Origin: Strongylocentrotus droebachiensis
Taxonomy: Eukaryota; Echinodermata; Echinoidea; Camarodonta; Strongylocentrotidae
Direction of reading: 5' to 3'
DNA: 64,000 nucleotides
Assembly (NCBI GenBank): GCA_035222895.1
Contig: JAVYIG010000065.1
Span: forward strand, 372,001-436,000
Within the stretch, counting starts at the first letter, position 1. Every line of letters begins with the position of its first letter. Shown piece by piece: positions 26,601-38,600 of the stretch. Position numbers and translations under genes: made by a program. The notes under the pieces are model-generated. The model was given only the letters and a program-made list of their open reading frames with translations, was not told the DNA's origin and did not search any database.

Positions 26601-29600
26601 AAATCCTGCGAGCTGATTTCGGGACACCGGGTCCCGATCGGTACAAGGCCGTCGGGACCCGGTTTATGAAAATCCCGACATGACTCAGGCCTAGTTATTA
26701 CTACCAGTAGGTTGTGGTTCTTCAGGAGATGCATTTAAAAGCATTCAGCAGAGCTGCCAAAATATAAGTTTTTTGGTAGTACGTTTTTTCTCCATAAAAT
26801 ACGTTTTTTTGAATAATTAATTTAAAAACATACAGCACGTCAAGCAACTGCTCTAAAATCTTGATTTGATCACAAATTTGATAGGAAACTAAGGTTAAAA
26901 CGTACTTGAAGAGAATAATATTCTCAAAAAGAATGAAATGTCGATAATACCAAAATATCAAAAGAAAATACTTGTAAATAAACTATAGGTGCTAATTTGG
27001 ACAAAACAGCATGAGAAATGGACATTTTTGCATTTCACGCATGGTTGTAAGTTTCGTCTTAATGAATTCCTTTTTTTTTTGCATCATGGTTCTTTTTTTT
27101 GGTCGCACAAGGTTGGCAGTTCACTATTTGAGAATGAAGTTCATGATCTGACTTGTTGCTGTAAGATAACCATGCAAAGTCCTAATTAATTCCATATCTC
27201 CATCTTTTCCTCACTGTTCAGATGGATACTGAGGGCTACCTGCCTCTCAGTCTCATCGCCAGTTTCCATCGAGTCAAGGCTCTGACTAGTGATGTTGGCG
27301 TCATCACCACGGTACGTTTTTTGCCAACCGATGACGTTTACTTGTCTAGAATAGGAGATGTATATGTAACTAGGATGAGAATTGTTGCAAAAATTAATCC
27401 ACAGGATTTCTTTATGCTGCAGAAATCTTCATTGTTCTCTTATTGTAGACAATTACACATTTGCAATTTTCATGACTTTCACGACTTGTGCCAAATAAGT
27501 GATTACTCAGGTGCCATTGACCGCCAATCATGCTGTAGGGCAACTAAACAGATCTCTCTTGGGCTGACAACCATATATCCTCTGAAAATACATCTTTATA
27601 TGAGTTCATACATACAGTGTACATGACAAGCAAAAGGTGAATGTGAATATGAATGAGAAGTAAGGCTGGAACCTTGCTGTTTTACACCGAGTACATCGCT
27701 TGCATCCCCCCCACACATTTTTGTGTGGTGGGCTCCTAAACAAGAGGCAATATTTGTTTGCAAAGTATATGTAAATGTTTCCTTTAAGCGAAGTTGGTAC
27801 AGTCACACAGGGTTCGTACGGGTCAGGGAATTTCTGGAAAGTCAGGGAATTTAAAAATGTTTTTTCCAGAAGCAAAAAGTCAGGGAAAGTCAGGGAATTC
27901 GTCCATTTCTTCTGGAAAGTCAGGGAAAATCTTTTTTTCTTCAAGATGTTTGTTAAAATGGCGTTTAATTTGTCTTGTGAACAAAGGAAAAACACATTTT
28001 GTAAAATTTGTGGTTCACATAATAGCTAGCCCATCACAATGCAGTGTAGTAGGATGCTAATGTTCTTTTTGAGAAATTTGTGTGTGCATGACTGTTTGTT
28101 GACCTGTGTATAGGCAAATTCATGCAATGTACTGAGCTCTGTGAGAGTGTGTGTGTACAGTATTTGTGTGTATGTGACTGATCAGACCAATCAGAAACTT
28201 CCTTGTGAGTGGGCGGAGAGTGAAGCCAGCATAAATTAAACTTGTCAGTGACCACTAGCACAGTACTGAAGAATCATAAATTATGAAGTTTGTTGACCTG
28301 TGTGTAGGCGAATTCACCTATTGTGCTGAGCTGTGAGATCGAGAGTGTGCATTTGTTTGTGTGTGTGTTTCTCCTTACAGTAAGCAAGTGATGTGACTGA
28401 TCAGACCAATCAAAAACTTTCCTTGTGAGTGGGCGGGGAGTGAAGCCAGCATAAATTAAACTTGTCAGTGACCGCTAGCACAGTACTGCAAAATCACGAA
28501 TTATGAAGTTTGTTGACCTGTGTGTAGGCAAATTCACGTTTTGATCTCTTTCTTAAAAATAATACAAAATTATTTACCTTTGAAAAGTAGTTTTCGCATG
28601 TTTTCTTTTCTTTCTCAAGTTTCTTTCATTTTGTTTCTCGATCCCACCCCAACATTCATTCACATCTCTTTATCTCTTTCACTATCGACTTTCACTCATT
28701 CTCAGTTCCCCCAAAGCATGTCGTGCCGTAGAATTATTTTTAAAAGGCAATTCATATTCCCTATCAAAATCCAAGCAGTATTTTTAACTATTGGGTTTAC
28801 AAACGGCAAGGATTAGTGCATGCATGCCAGACAGTTGCCGCCCAGCGTGGTGTAATATTACATGTGGTTTCTCTGAACAGGGTTTGTTATCGGTTACCAG
28901 GCAACCAGCACATAACAAAATGTATGCAAATCTTGGGTTCATGTATAGCATGGGCGCTGCATTCCACGCTTGTTTTTAATTGACAGACAAACGGACCAAT
29001 AATAGTAAAGCATGTGGGATGGATGCTCTGACAGGGAGTGGACTTCTGTATTTTGAGAAGTGGTGAATGCCTAGCCCAGTATATAAAACCCGGCTGGTTT
29101 CGTCTTAGGGAGTGGTCTAAACTAAGCATGTTGACCTGGGACTTATTGTAACCAGGGAGGTGACAAACCCTGTTGTAACTGTCTTGAATCCTGGCTGGTA
29201 GACAGCAGGATACAAAACATTGCGGTTTGATTCCACATTTGGCGTCCATTGTGCGAGCGCGAGCATACAGCCAGTTAGCTAGCCTAGCCTCGTGGTTGCT
29301 GCTTTCCCCAAGGTCCGCAATTAAGGCACACTTTTTCCGTCAGCAAAATATCGAAAGTCGGGGGTGCGCCTTATATAGTCAGGTACAGGATATTTGAGTC
29401 CTCAAATGCTACTTTTTAGTGGTTTTCAAAAATCTCTGTGTCTCAACATTAATTACATAATGCAAATAAAGAATAGGATCTACTATTTTAAGTTAAACTA
29501 CGTTCCTAATTTGAAAGGAAGAGAGTTTTTTTTTTAGAGTTTTTTTTTAGGTGGTCTGTCGTTCGACAGATCACCTATTGTTTTCGTCAGAATTTTCTTT

Positions 29601-32600
29601 CTTTATTTATTTATTATTATTATTATTATTTATTTTTATTTCTCCCCGTTTTTTGTTCATCGGTTAACGCAAGATCGGTTGTGTTAATTTCTTTCAATTT
29701 TGACACAGTCATAGGTCATTGTCATGAGACGTGACAGTAACCTTTTCAAGGTCATCAGGTCATCGTGACGTCATCCAGGCGCCATTTTGTGAAATCACGT
29801 TATCCATCATATCTTCGTGATGCATAAGCAAAGGTCATTCATATTCATATCACATATACTTCAGGTCAAGGGTCAACAGGTCATGTCATCAAAGGTCACA
29901 TAAAGGTCACGACGCGCACGTACGCGTGCGTCAAAATTTACAAATGCTCAAAATCACTTAACTATTAAAGGAGAGTACGAATCAGGTCATTTTAAGCATT
30001 TCAAAATTTTCCGTCCGTAAGTGTCCCCGCGCGCGTTGCGCGCGCTCATAGCGCGCGGAAAAGGTCAAATTCAAAATTTTTACATGATTTAGATTCCTCT
30101 TACATTAAATGACAATTTACATTTTTTTCAGTCACCCTTGACCTTTCATAAGGCCGTGAGCGCGCGTCAAATTTCAAAATCCGCGCGTGCTGCTATGGGC
30201 AATATAATGCAAATTTGATCAAAAACATGCCATTTTAAAAATCATAATAGCTCTTCAGATAGTCCATTGACCCCAACTTTTATATCATGGTTAGAAAAAG
30301 CATGAGTTGGAGATATGATTTCATGTCTCATTTGACCCTCAATTAACTCATGACGTCATCATAATGGCCTCCGAACTCAAAATTTCAATTTGCATATTAT
30401 GACGTCAGCATATTTTTGTAAAATTGATTGTATCTCTGTAAATATTGATTAATTTTCTTCCAAATTTTGATATGTTCTACCTGAGAATATTCTCTACAAA
30501 TGCAGTCGCCACGATATTTCATTTTGACAAGGGCATCATGGCGTATTTTTGCGATTAAAGCAGGCATGTCAATTTTTCACATTTTGCGTGTATTCTCTAT
30601 GAGACATGACTTTTTCTCAAAACTGGATTCTACATTCTCGTCTTTCGCGAGCAATATCTCCATCGTTTTATCTTTGTTTATGCTGAGCTTTGAGTATGAT
30701 GTAGCTGAGAGAATAAGCTATCACAAGTGTGCCCTTTATTTTTCGATCAGATGCCGGGATCATGCTCATATTTCACTTATAAAGTGGGATTTGTGAATTC
30801 TATTTTCCGTTTACGTGTAATCTCTATGGGAAATGTTTTGGCATATCGGTAACGCACTTGACTTCCGACCTCGAGGTCCCTGGTTCGAGTCCGGGAGTCT
30901 CCAACAATTTTTTTCTTCACTTTTTTTTTCTTTTTTGACTTTTCAATGATCATAAAATTGAAAACAGACCACCTAAATCGTCCCCATGACGAATTAAATT
31001 TCTAGTTTATTATTATTATTATTATTTATTTTTATTTCTCCCCGTTTTTTGTTCATCGGTTAACTCAAGATCGGTTGTGTTAATTTCTTTCAATTTTGAC
31101 ACAGTCATAGGTCATTGTCATGAGACGTGACAGTAACCTTTTCAAGGTCATCAGGTCATCGTGACGTCATCCAGGCGCCATTTTGTGAAATCACGTTATC
31201 CATCATATCTTCATGATGCATAAGCAAAGGTCATTCATATTCATATCACATATACTTCAGGTCAAGGGGCAACAAGTCATGTCATCAAAAGTCACATAAA
31301 GGTCATGACGCGCACGTACGCGCGCGTCAAAATTTAAAAATGCTCAAAATCACTTAACTATTAAACGAGAGTACGAATCAGGTCATTTTAAGCATTTCAA
31401 AATTTTCCGTCCGTAAGTGTCATCGCGCGCGTTGCGCGCGCTCATAACGCGCGGAAAAGGTCAAATTCAAATTGTTTACATGATTTGGATTCCTCTTACC
31501 GTAAATGACAATTTACATTAATTTCAGTCACTCTTGACCTTTCATAAGGCCGTGAGCGCGCGTCAAAGTTCAAAATCTGCGCGTGCTGCTATGGGCAATA
31601 TAATGCAAATTTGATCAAAAACATCCCATTTTAAAAATCAAAATAGCTCTTCAGATAGTCAATTGACCCCAACTTTTATATCATGGTTGGAAAAAGTATG
31701 AGTTGGACATATGATTTCATGTGTCATTTGACCCTCAATTAACTCATGACGTCATCATAATGGCCTCCAAACTCAAAATTTCAATTTGCATATTATGACG
31801 TCAGCATATTTTTGTAAAATTGATTGTATCTCTGTAAATATTGATTAATTTTCTTCCAAATTTTGATATGTTCTACCTGAGAATATTGTCTACAAATGCA
31901 GTTATCACGATATTTCATTTTGACAAGGGCATCATGGCGTATTTTTGCGATTAAAGCAGGCATGTCAATTTTTCACATTTTGCGTGTATTCTCTATGAGA
32001 CATGACTTTTTCTCAAAACTGGATTCTACATTCTCGTCTTTCGCGAGCAATATCTCCATCGTTTTATCTTTGTTTATGCTGAGCTTTGAGTATGATGTAG
32101 CTGAGAGAATAAGCTATCACAAGTGTGCCCTTTATTTTTCGATCAGATGCCGGGATCATGCTCATATTTCACTTATAAAGTGGGATTTGTGAATTCTATT
32201 TTCCGTTTACGTGTAATCTCTATGGGAAATGTTTTGGCATATCGGTAACGCACTTGACTTCCGACCTCGAGGTCCCTGGTTCGAGTCCGGGAGTCTCCAA
32301 CAATTTTTTTCTTTTTTTTCTTTTTTCTTTTTTGACTTTTCAATGATCATAAAATTGAAAACAGACCACCTAATTCGTCCCCATGACGAATTAAATTTCT
32401 AGTTTTAGAGTTTTTTTTTTAGAGTTTTTTTTTTCAGTCTCGATAAATTATGCCCTGTCACAAGGCACTTTGCCGGCCGAAGCTCTCCCGTGTCTTCAGC
32501 TCACTCACCTGTATGATGCAGCTCACTTACACAGGGATATAACGAATCACCACGCAAAAACTAGCCTGTCCACATTTCTGTTTGGACTCGGAGGAAAACA

Positions 32601-35600
32601 TTCTGTCATCTTTAGTTTTAAAAACAACATTGTTACTGGGTCTAACTTAGTTCAGAAGCACTTCAACTGTGCCTCGTAATAAAATGAAAGTATTTTCGAA
32701 CACTGTCACTGAAATAAGAGCCGATCTGATGTTTACAAAAAGACCAATGTTGGCTTTGTTTTTGGTGGCTTTTTGTTAACCAGATCAGATCACGTCTTAT
32801 TTCAGTGTTCAAAAAATACTTTCACTCTCATTATACGAGGCACAGTTGAAGTGCTTGTGAACTAAGTTAGACCTTGGTCTAGTAACATGTTGTTTTTAAA
32901 CTAAAGATGACAAAAAAAGAAATCCAGATTTTTTTTTCAGATTTTTTTTTTTTTGTTTCGGGGGGAGGGGGGGGGGGGGGGGAGAATCTTCGAAATAGGG
33001 GTCGGGTGCGCCTTATATAGTTTTGTGATTTGCTTCCTAGTATTGCGATGATATATAGTTGTACGCTTTAAATTAAGACATGTTCATCATTGAAAATGGT
33101 CATGGAAATTTACATTATCCTCTGGAAAGTCATGGAAAGTCATGGAATTTTAAAAATGTGTAAGTGTACGAACCCTGGTCACACCTGTCTATAGCGACCA
33201 CCAAAGGGAAACACAAAAAAATCGGTCTTTGTAGACGGGTTCCTTTAGTACATGTTTCAATGAGAAACCATTTTCAAGGGAAACAAAAGTGTGGTCTTTG
33301 TAAACAGGTTCCTTTAGTACATGTAGACAGGTGGTCACTAAAGCAGGTTTGACTGTATATACATTTGACGTCTTGATATCTCTCTCTCTCTCAACCTAGG
33401 CCCTGAACGACAGCACCGAGGTGGAGCTATCATCGGACAAGTCAAAGGTACGCTGCAAGCTCACCCCTACACAGTGGGTCATCAATGACCCTGGCACACC
33501 CACCAAGATTGAGCTCTCCTACGACAGCCCCGAATTCATCCCTGGCAAACCCTACCCTTACACCTCATACAATAACGACACAGGTTGGTATAATTTGCTA
33601 AGTTTTCTAATTATCATTATCATTATTAATACTTATGCATTCATATGGCATGTTTCCCATTGTCATTTTCAAATGTGTGATATCGTTGCATCATTCTACT
33701 CTCGAAGACAGTCTTAGGATGGTATGAAAAATGTGACAATGTGAAGAGTTGGATAAAGTCACAATTAGACATGTCCTAAAACTAGAAATTATTATTTTGC
33801 CTTTTAAATAAAAACATCGATCAATATCATGTTCCTTTAAATATTTTATTTGATAAAGCATTCACTTTACTGAGAAAAATTTCCTTTACTGAGATGTTTA
33901 TGAACTTCTGATTATCACTACATGTTGACACCTTTTATATGTGAAAAATAGTTCCATCCCACATTTGCATTTTTAGAATCTGCATATAGGAAATATTTAG
34001 TAATTTCTTGATTATCCATTTAAAATTTGTTGACACCTGTAATAATCAAAATCTTCCTCTATCCCCTGAATGTAAATTTCAGAATCTGCACCTGTGTCCC
34101 CTACACCTGTGGAGAACAGTCAGTCCAGTGAGAGGAGCTCCGAGAGGGAGGCCACCGGTCAAGGGATGTCCAGCATGAGGGTACCCATGACTCCAGGACT
34201 GTCCACCAGCCTACCAGAGAAAGAACCAGGAAACTGGACAGAGGTCAAGAGAAGGCATAAAGCCCCAACTCCAAAGGATAAGGTATGATCGTTGGTGCTC
34301 CAATTCATTTCATTTCAATTCAGTTCATTTCAATTCAGTTCAGTTTATTTCAATTCAGTTCAGTTCAATTTAATTCAGTTCAGTTCAATTCACAGTTTAA
34401 TTCAAGTGTATTTCCACTCAGTAACACATAAAATAAAACAACTATGTTCTTGATGAGCATATGACTTTGCATTTATAATCAATTTTGTTGCTCATTCTGT
34501 CCCACTAGAAATGAAAGCTATTATCCTATCTGATTGTCACATCTGAAAGCCACACTGTCCTAGTTGTAGCTACTTGCTCCCTCTCTATAGAAAACAATGC
34601 CTAATTAGTGACCATTGGTCCCCCATGATCCTCTTTTTCTTATGTTAATTGAGAGCTGAGTTGATGAGATAACCAGGGCGGTCTAATCTCTCCTATAAAC
34701 TAGTACAGATAAGCTTTAACTTGCATTTTGTATTGCAGAAGGTCGCATCATCACCTCAGACGGAATCGCAGCAGGAACGTTTTGAAGGAGCTGCGGAGGA
34801 GCTAGACTTCCAGTTTGACGAGGAGCTCACTGAGATCACCGGCAGGAAAAACACTTTCTCTGAATGGTTAGGATCCAATTTACTACAGCTTGCCTTTAAC
34901 CCATTGACATCTGGGGTACTTTTCACAAAACTTGTCATCAGTGATAAATGACAGTTTTTGTTATAAGCTACTGAATTCCTTTTTTCTGATTGGTTATCAG
35001 CAGAGTTGTCACTGATTTTTGTCATTTGTCATTGAAAAAAAGCTGTGTGAAATGTCCTCCTGCATTCTCTCATTCCTGTAGGCGTTAATGAGGAAGCTAT
35101 CTGGATTCCGCAGGCAATGGATTAAAAATGATTCCCTCTTTATTTATATTTAAACAAACATTATACAGCTTTCAATTAGTTTTGTAGTATAGTTAGCAAA
35201 AAAAATGGTTTATTTTAGAAACCTCAATATGTAATATTCTGGGTGGATTTATATGTTTCAAACATACCTCATTCAATTGAATTGAATTGAATTAGGCGCA
35301 TTATAAATGTGAGCTATTATTATTATTATACATCCATTTGAGAATAACATTGCAATTTGTCAAGTAGTCACAGTCGTATAGAAATGATGCAAGCAACAAT
35401 AATGGAAAATGATAATAATTATAAAAAACGTTACTTATAAAGCGCTTACCACCAAAGTCTCTAAGCGCTATAACAAACAAAAAAAGACTGATAAAGAAGA
35501 CACAAGTTTTAATTGTGAAGATGACCGTAAATTGCCTGAGGGTTTGTATTCCTGGATTAGTTCTTGCAGATAAATTGGTGCCAATTCATGATTGCATTTA

Positions 35601-38600
35601 TAAGTTAAAACCAAGATTTTGTACATAATGCGGTACATCACCGGCAACCAATGGAATTTGCAAAGTAATGGAACGTGTACGTGTTACTAACCTGACAGCA
35701 GAGTTTTGGATTCTCTGGAGTTTTGCAATGTTCGAGTCCGGAAGGCCATAAAGAAGGCTATTGCATTGATCAATATGTCTACAATATATTCTAGATGGAA
35801 ATAATGCTATGTGCAAATGTCGAATTTGTGAAATTGCCCAGGATGTGAAGAAATGAAATGTTTGACATTGTATCATCACAGGTCTGATGATGATGACGAG
35901 GACTACGAGATCTCCGACAATGACCTCAACAAGATCATCATCGTGACCCAGACTCCACCCTGTCTCAAGAAGCATCCCGGAGGGGACAGGACAGGGTACC
36001 ACGTCTCCCGCTCCAAGATGACCGCTAACCTGGCCAAGGTCATCAATGATGGACTCTACTACTATGAGATGGATCTATGGGACGACGACGAAGAAATGCT
36101 CAAGGTAGGAGTAATTAATCTGTCTGTTTAGATTCGGAAGCATAGCTAGCTGCTAATATACATGTTGTGGAAAGAATGAGTCTTATTTTTAGGCATTCAA
36201 ACCATTGTTACAAACCCTAGATTTGGGGGAGGGGTTGAAAACATCAATTTAAGAGCATGAGAAATTGCTGTGGAGAGTTGATAGGCATGCAGGAAGGTGG
36301 TAACTCCTGTGTAATGCCCTTCCTCTTGCTACCTGTCTAATATGGCTCTGTATTTAGTCACATACACTAAACAAATCTCAAACACAAAAGCACACATATG
36401 GGACTAAGTATTCTATTAGTCATTCCTATCAACTTAATCTTGTCATCTGTCCTTGTCTACCATCTATTGAGAGCCAGAAGAGCATTAGCTGCATGTTGTA
36501 GCACCTGCATTAATGCCATTGTAGCTCTAGAGAGGCAATAAGCTTCTCTATTAAATATGATTGGCAGAGATCGTTTCATTGTCTTGAATGTCTGATTTCC
36601 ATTTCTCAACCTTCTCTTTAATCTTGTGTACAGTATGACTTGGCACTAATGGCAGCGGCCGGTGCCCCCCATACAGCATTCAGCAAGATCCAGACCATCA
36701 CCAATGAAGAGTTCTCCTGCCTGACACCAGAGAAGCCCCACACCAGGCAGGTGATACCCCCTGCCCCGGTCCCAGAGGGCAGCCCGGAGGAAGGTACCTC
36801 TGCCCAAGAGGGAGAGGAAGGGGGCATCCCCATCCAGAAGAGCGCAGGTGGGTGTGGCTCTTCTAGTTAATTTTTCTAGATGGGAGTTATTAAGGTTGTC
36901 ATTCTCCTGGAGCATTTATGATGTGAATGTCTAAACGCAAACACTTTGAAGTGCCATAAAAATTATTGGTTTATTTTTAGGCTGTGGGTTTCAAGTTAGC
37001 TACTTTTCCGGAAATTTATCGTTGTCCAGTAATAGTACATGGGCAAAGATCTTCATCACCATACTTTTATAAACAATTAATTCTTCTTTGACGTTGGAGA
37101 CGCATGGTCATATTAACAACCTTGTCATGTGTCAAGTTACTCAGTTTGCAGAAGATATTTCCATTTGCTGCATAATTCAGGTCTTATCCATGTATGTACC
37201 AAGCTCCTCAACCAGATTTGTGTTTTAGTAAAGCTACGATCACAAAGGTTTGTACGAACGATACGTTTGTACGAATCTTCGTTTTTCCATGGTCTGAAAA
37301 TCATTCATATGGCGTTCGTAGCAGTTCGCAATGGCATTTGTGACCGAGGCTTTAGGTATCAATTCAAATTGCAGGAGCAGAATTGTACATCATGTATTAT
37401 TATATTACTTATGTGCATGCAGTTCAGTTATATGGTTATGAATGAATTGTCTCTTTTATCATAACACCCAGTGCGTTCAGTGAAGGCCGATTCATCGATG
37501 GTAGCGAGATCACTACCCACAGCGGTACCAGGAAGCCCCTACCTGCGTGAGGCCATGAGGACACCACGCACCCCTAGGGGTAAGGCTCAGATGTCACCTA
37601 GGTTCTACCCTGTCATGAAGGAGACCAAACCCATCGATAACAAGGTGAGATTACTGACCAGTATAAACAGAAGGTTTAGTTATGGTAATGATAACAAATG
37701 CAGAATCCAACACAATTATTGCAAAATATATGTTGTACATGTATGTCTTGCATCTGCAAATGATACTGAGGGGAAATGTGTCTTTGCTGGGTAATGTTAA
37801 AAAATTAGTCAGGCATTCTGTGAAATGTGAAAACTTAGTCCCGACCACATTTCTTGCTCACCTGCAATGTTGTTTCATGTGTATGTATCCATGTTTCTAA
37901 TATTCAGGAAGCTTTCACTTTTCATTTTTCACTGTTCAGTTTATATTTGGCTGGCTGATATTATATAACAATCAACAATTCAAAATAACTATGTTATAAC
38001 GTGCGTACAGAGGCACTGATGGGCATACATTTTTAGTCATCTTAAAATATAAGATTTTTATTACATTTTGCCCTGCCGGAATCTACACATGGTTTCATAA
38101 TACTACCAAATTCTTTGATTGCCAGTCAACATTTCTTTATGGATGCGGATCTTACAAAACTATTTTCATGTAGAGTCTTAAGATCACATTTTGATGCTAT
38201 TCCATATTTATGGGCAACTATTCTTTTGCAATCAACTCTATTTTCTGCTGATTTTCTTTGCAACAACAGACTCCAAGGAAACGCAAGACCAAGCACAGTG
38301 AGGACCCACCTATAGAGAGCCACGTTGGTTGGGTGCTGGATTCAAGAGAACACATAGCCAGGTCGAGACATACATCCACGAGGTAAGATCTGGATCTTGA
38401 TGTTACTATAGTTACTAGATGATTATTTTGAGATCCTATGCTAGGACCATTTTACACAGACCCAACTCTTCAACTTGGACCAAACATTAACCCAAAGCCG
38501 TAGCTAAGACCCAATCATGACCCAAGCTCAAACTTTGCTCTTTGATTAAATAAAGCCTGGAGTGACTATTGTCAGAGCAAATGTTAATGGCCTAACTAAA

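Larger units (their letters stand above)
24312..27221 (+). other. LARP1 intron 8 (2.9 kb)
   Basis: Mostly transposon: a poly-G tract, the TTAA MITE at 24751 and the foldback hAT element at 25029-26693. The final 500 bp look unique. Confidence 0.8.
29550..32402 (+). mobile_element. Helentron-like tandem dimer, 1396-bp unit
   Basis: Two units about 97% alike lie head to tail: text at 29641 returns at 31037, with an offset of 1396. The 5' end is GGTGGTCTGT with a small hairpin. Each unit ends ACAGACCACC, a short hairpin TCGTCCCCATGACGA, about 11 nt, then CTAG (31005 and 32402) followed by TT. The end layout resembles Helitron/Helentron elements. Identical 98-codon frames at 30500 and 31896 are not credible genes. 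Confidence 0.7.
27809..33176. mobile_element. 5.4 kb non-autonomous hAT-like element in LARP1 intron 9
   Basis: Ends are CAGGGTTCGTACGG (27808 on) and GTGTACGAACCCTG (to 33177), with matching subterminal repeats of GTCAGGGAA/GTCATGGAA and CTGGAAAGTC. Flanking 8-mers AGTCACAC (27801-27808) and GGTCACAC (33177-33184) differ at one base. It splits a CAGTCAAACC MITE. No transposase is visible; the interior is other repeats. Confidence 0.75.
27312..33399 (+). other. LARP1 intron 9 (6.1 kb)
   Basis: Almost all nested repeats: a CAGTCAAACC MITE split by the 5.4 kb hAT-like element, itself holding tandem duplications, the Helentron-like dimer and a hairpin. About 470 bp after exon 9 appear unique. 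Confidence 0.8.

Noticed and set aside
30500-30796. 98-codon frame repeated at 31896-32192
   Set aside because: Both lie inside the tandem Helentron-like units; the apparent conservation is due to recent duplication and no protein family is recognised.
30835-30905. Functional tRNA gene
   Set aside because: T-arm and boxes are good but the anticodon stem does not pair and the acceptor stem is imperfect.
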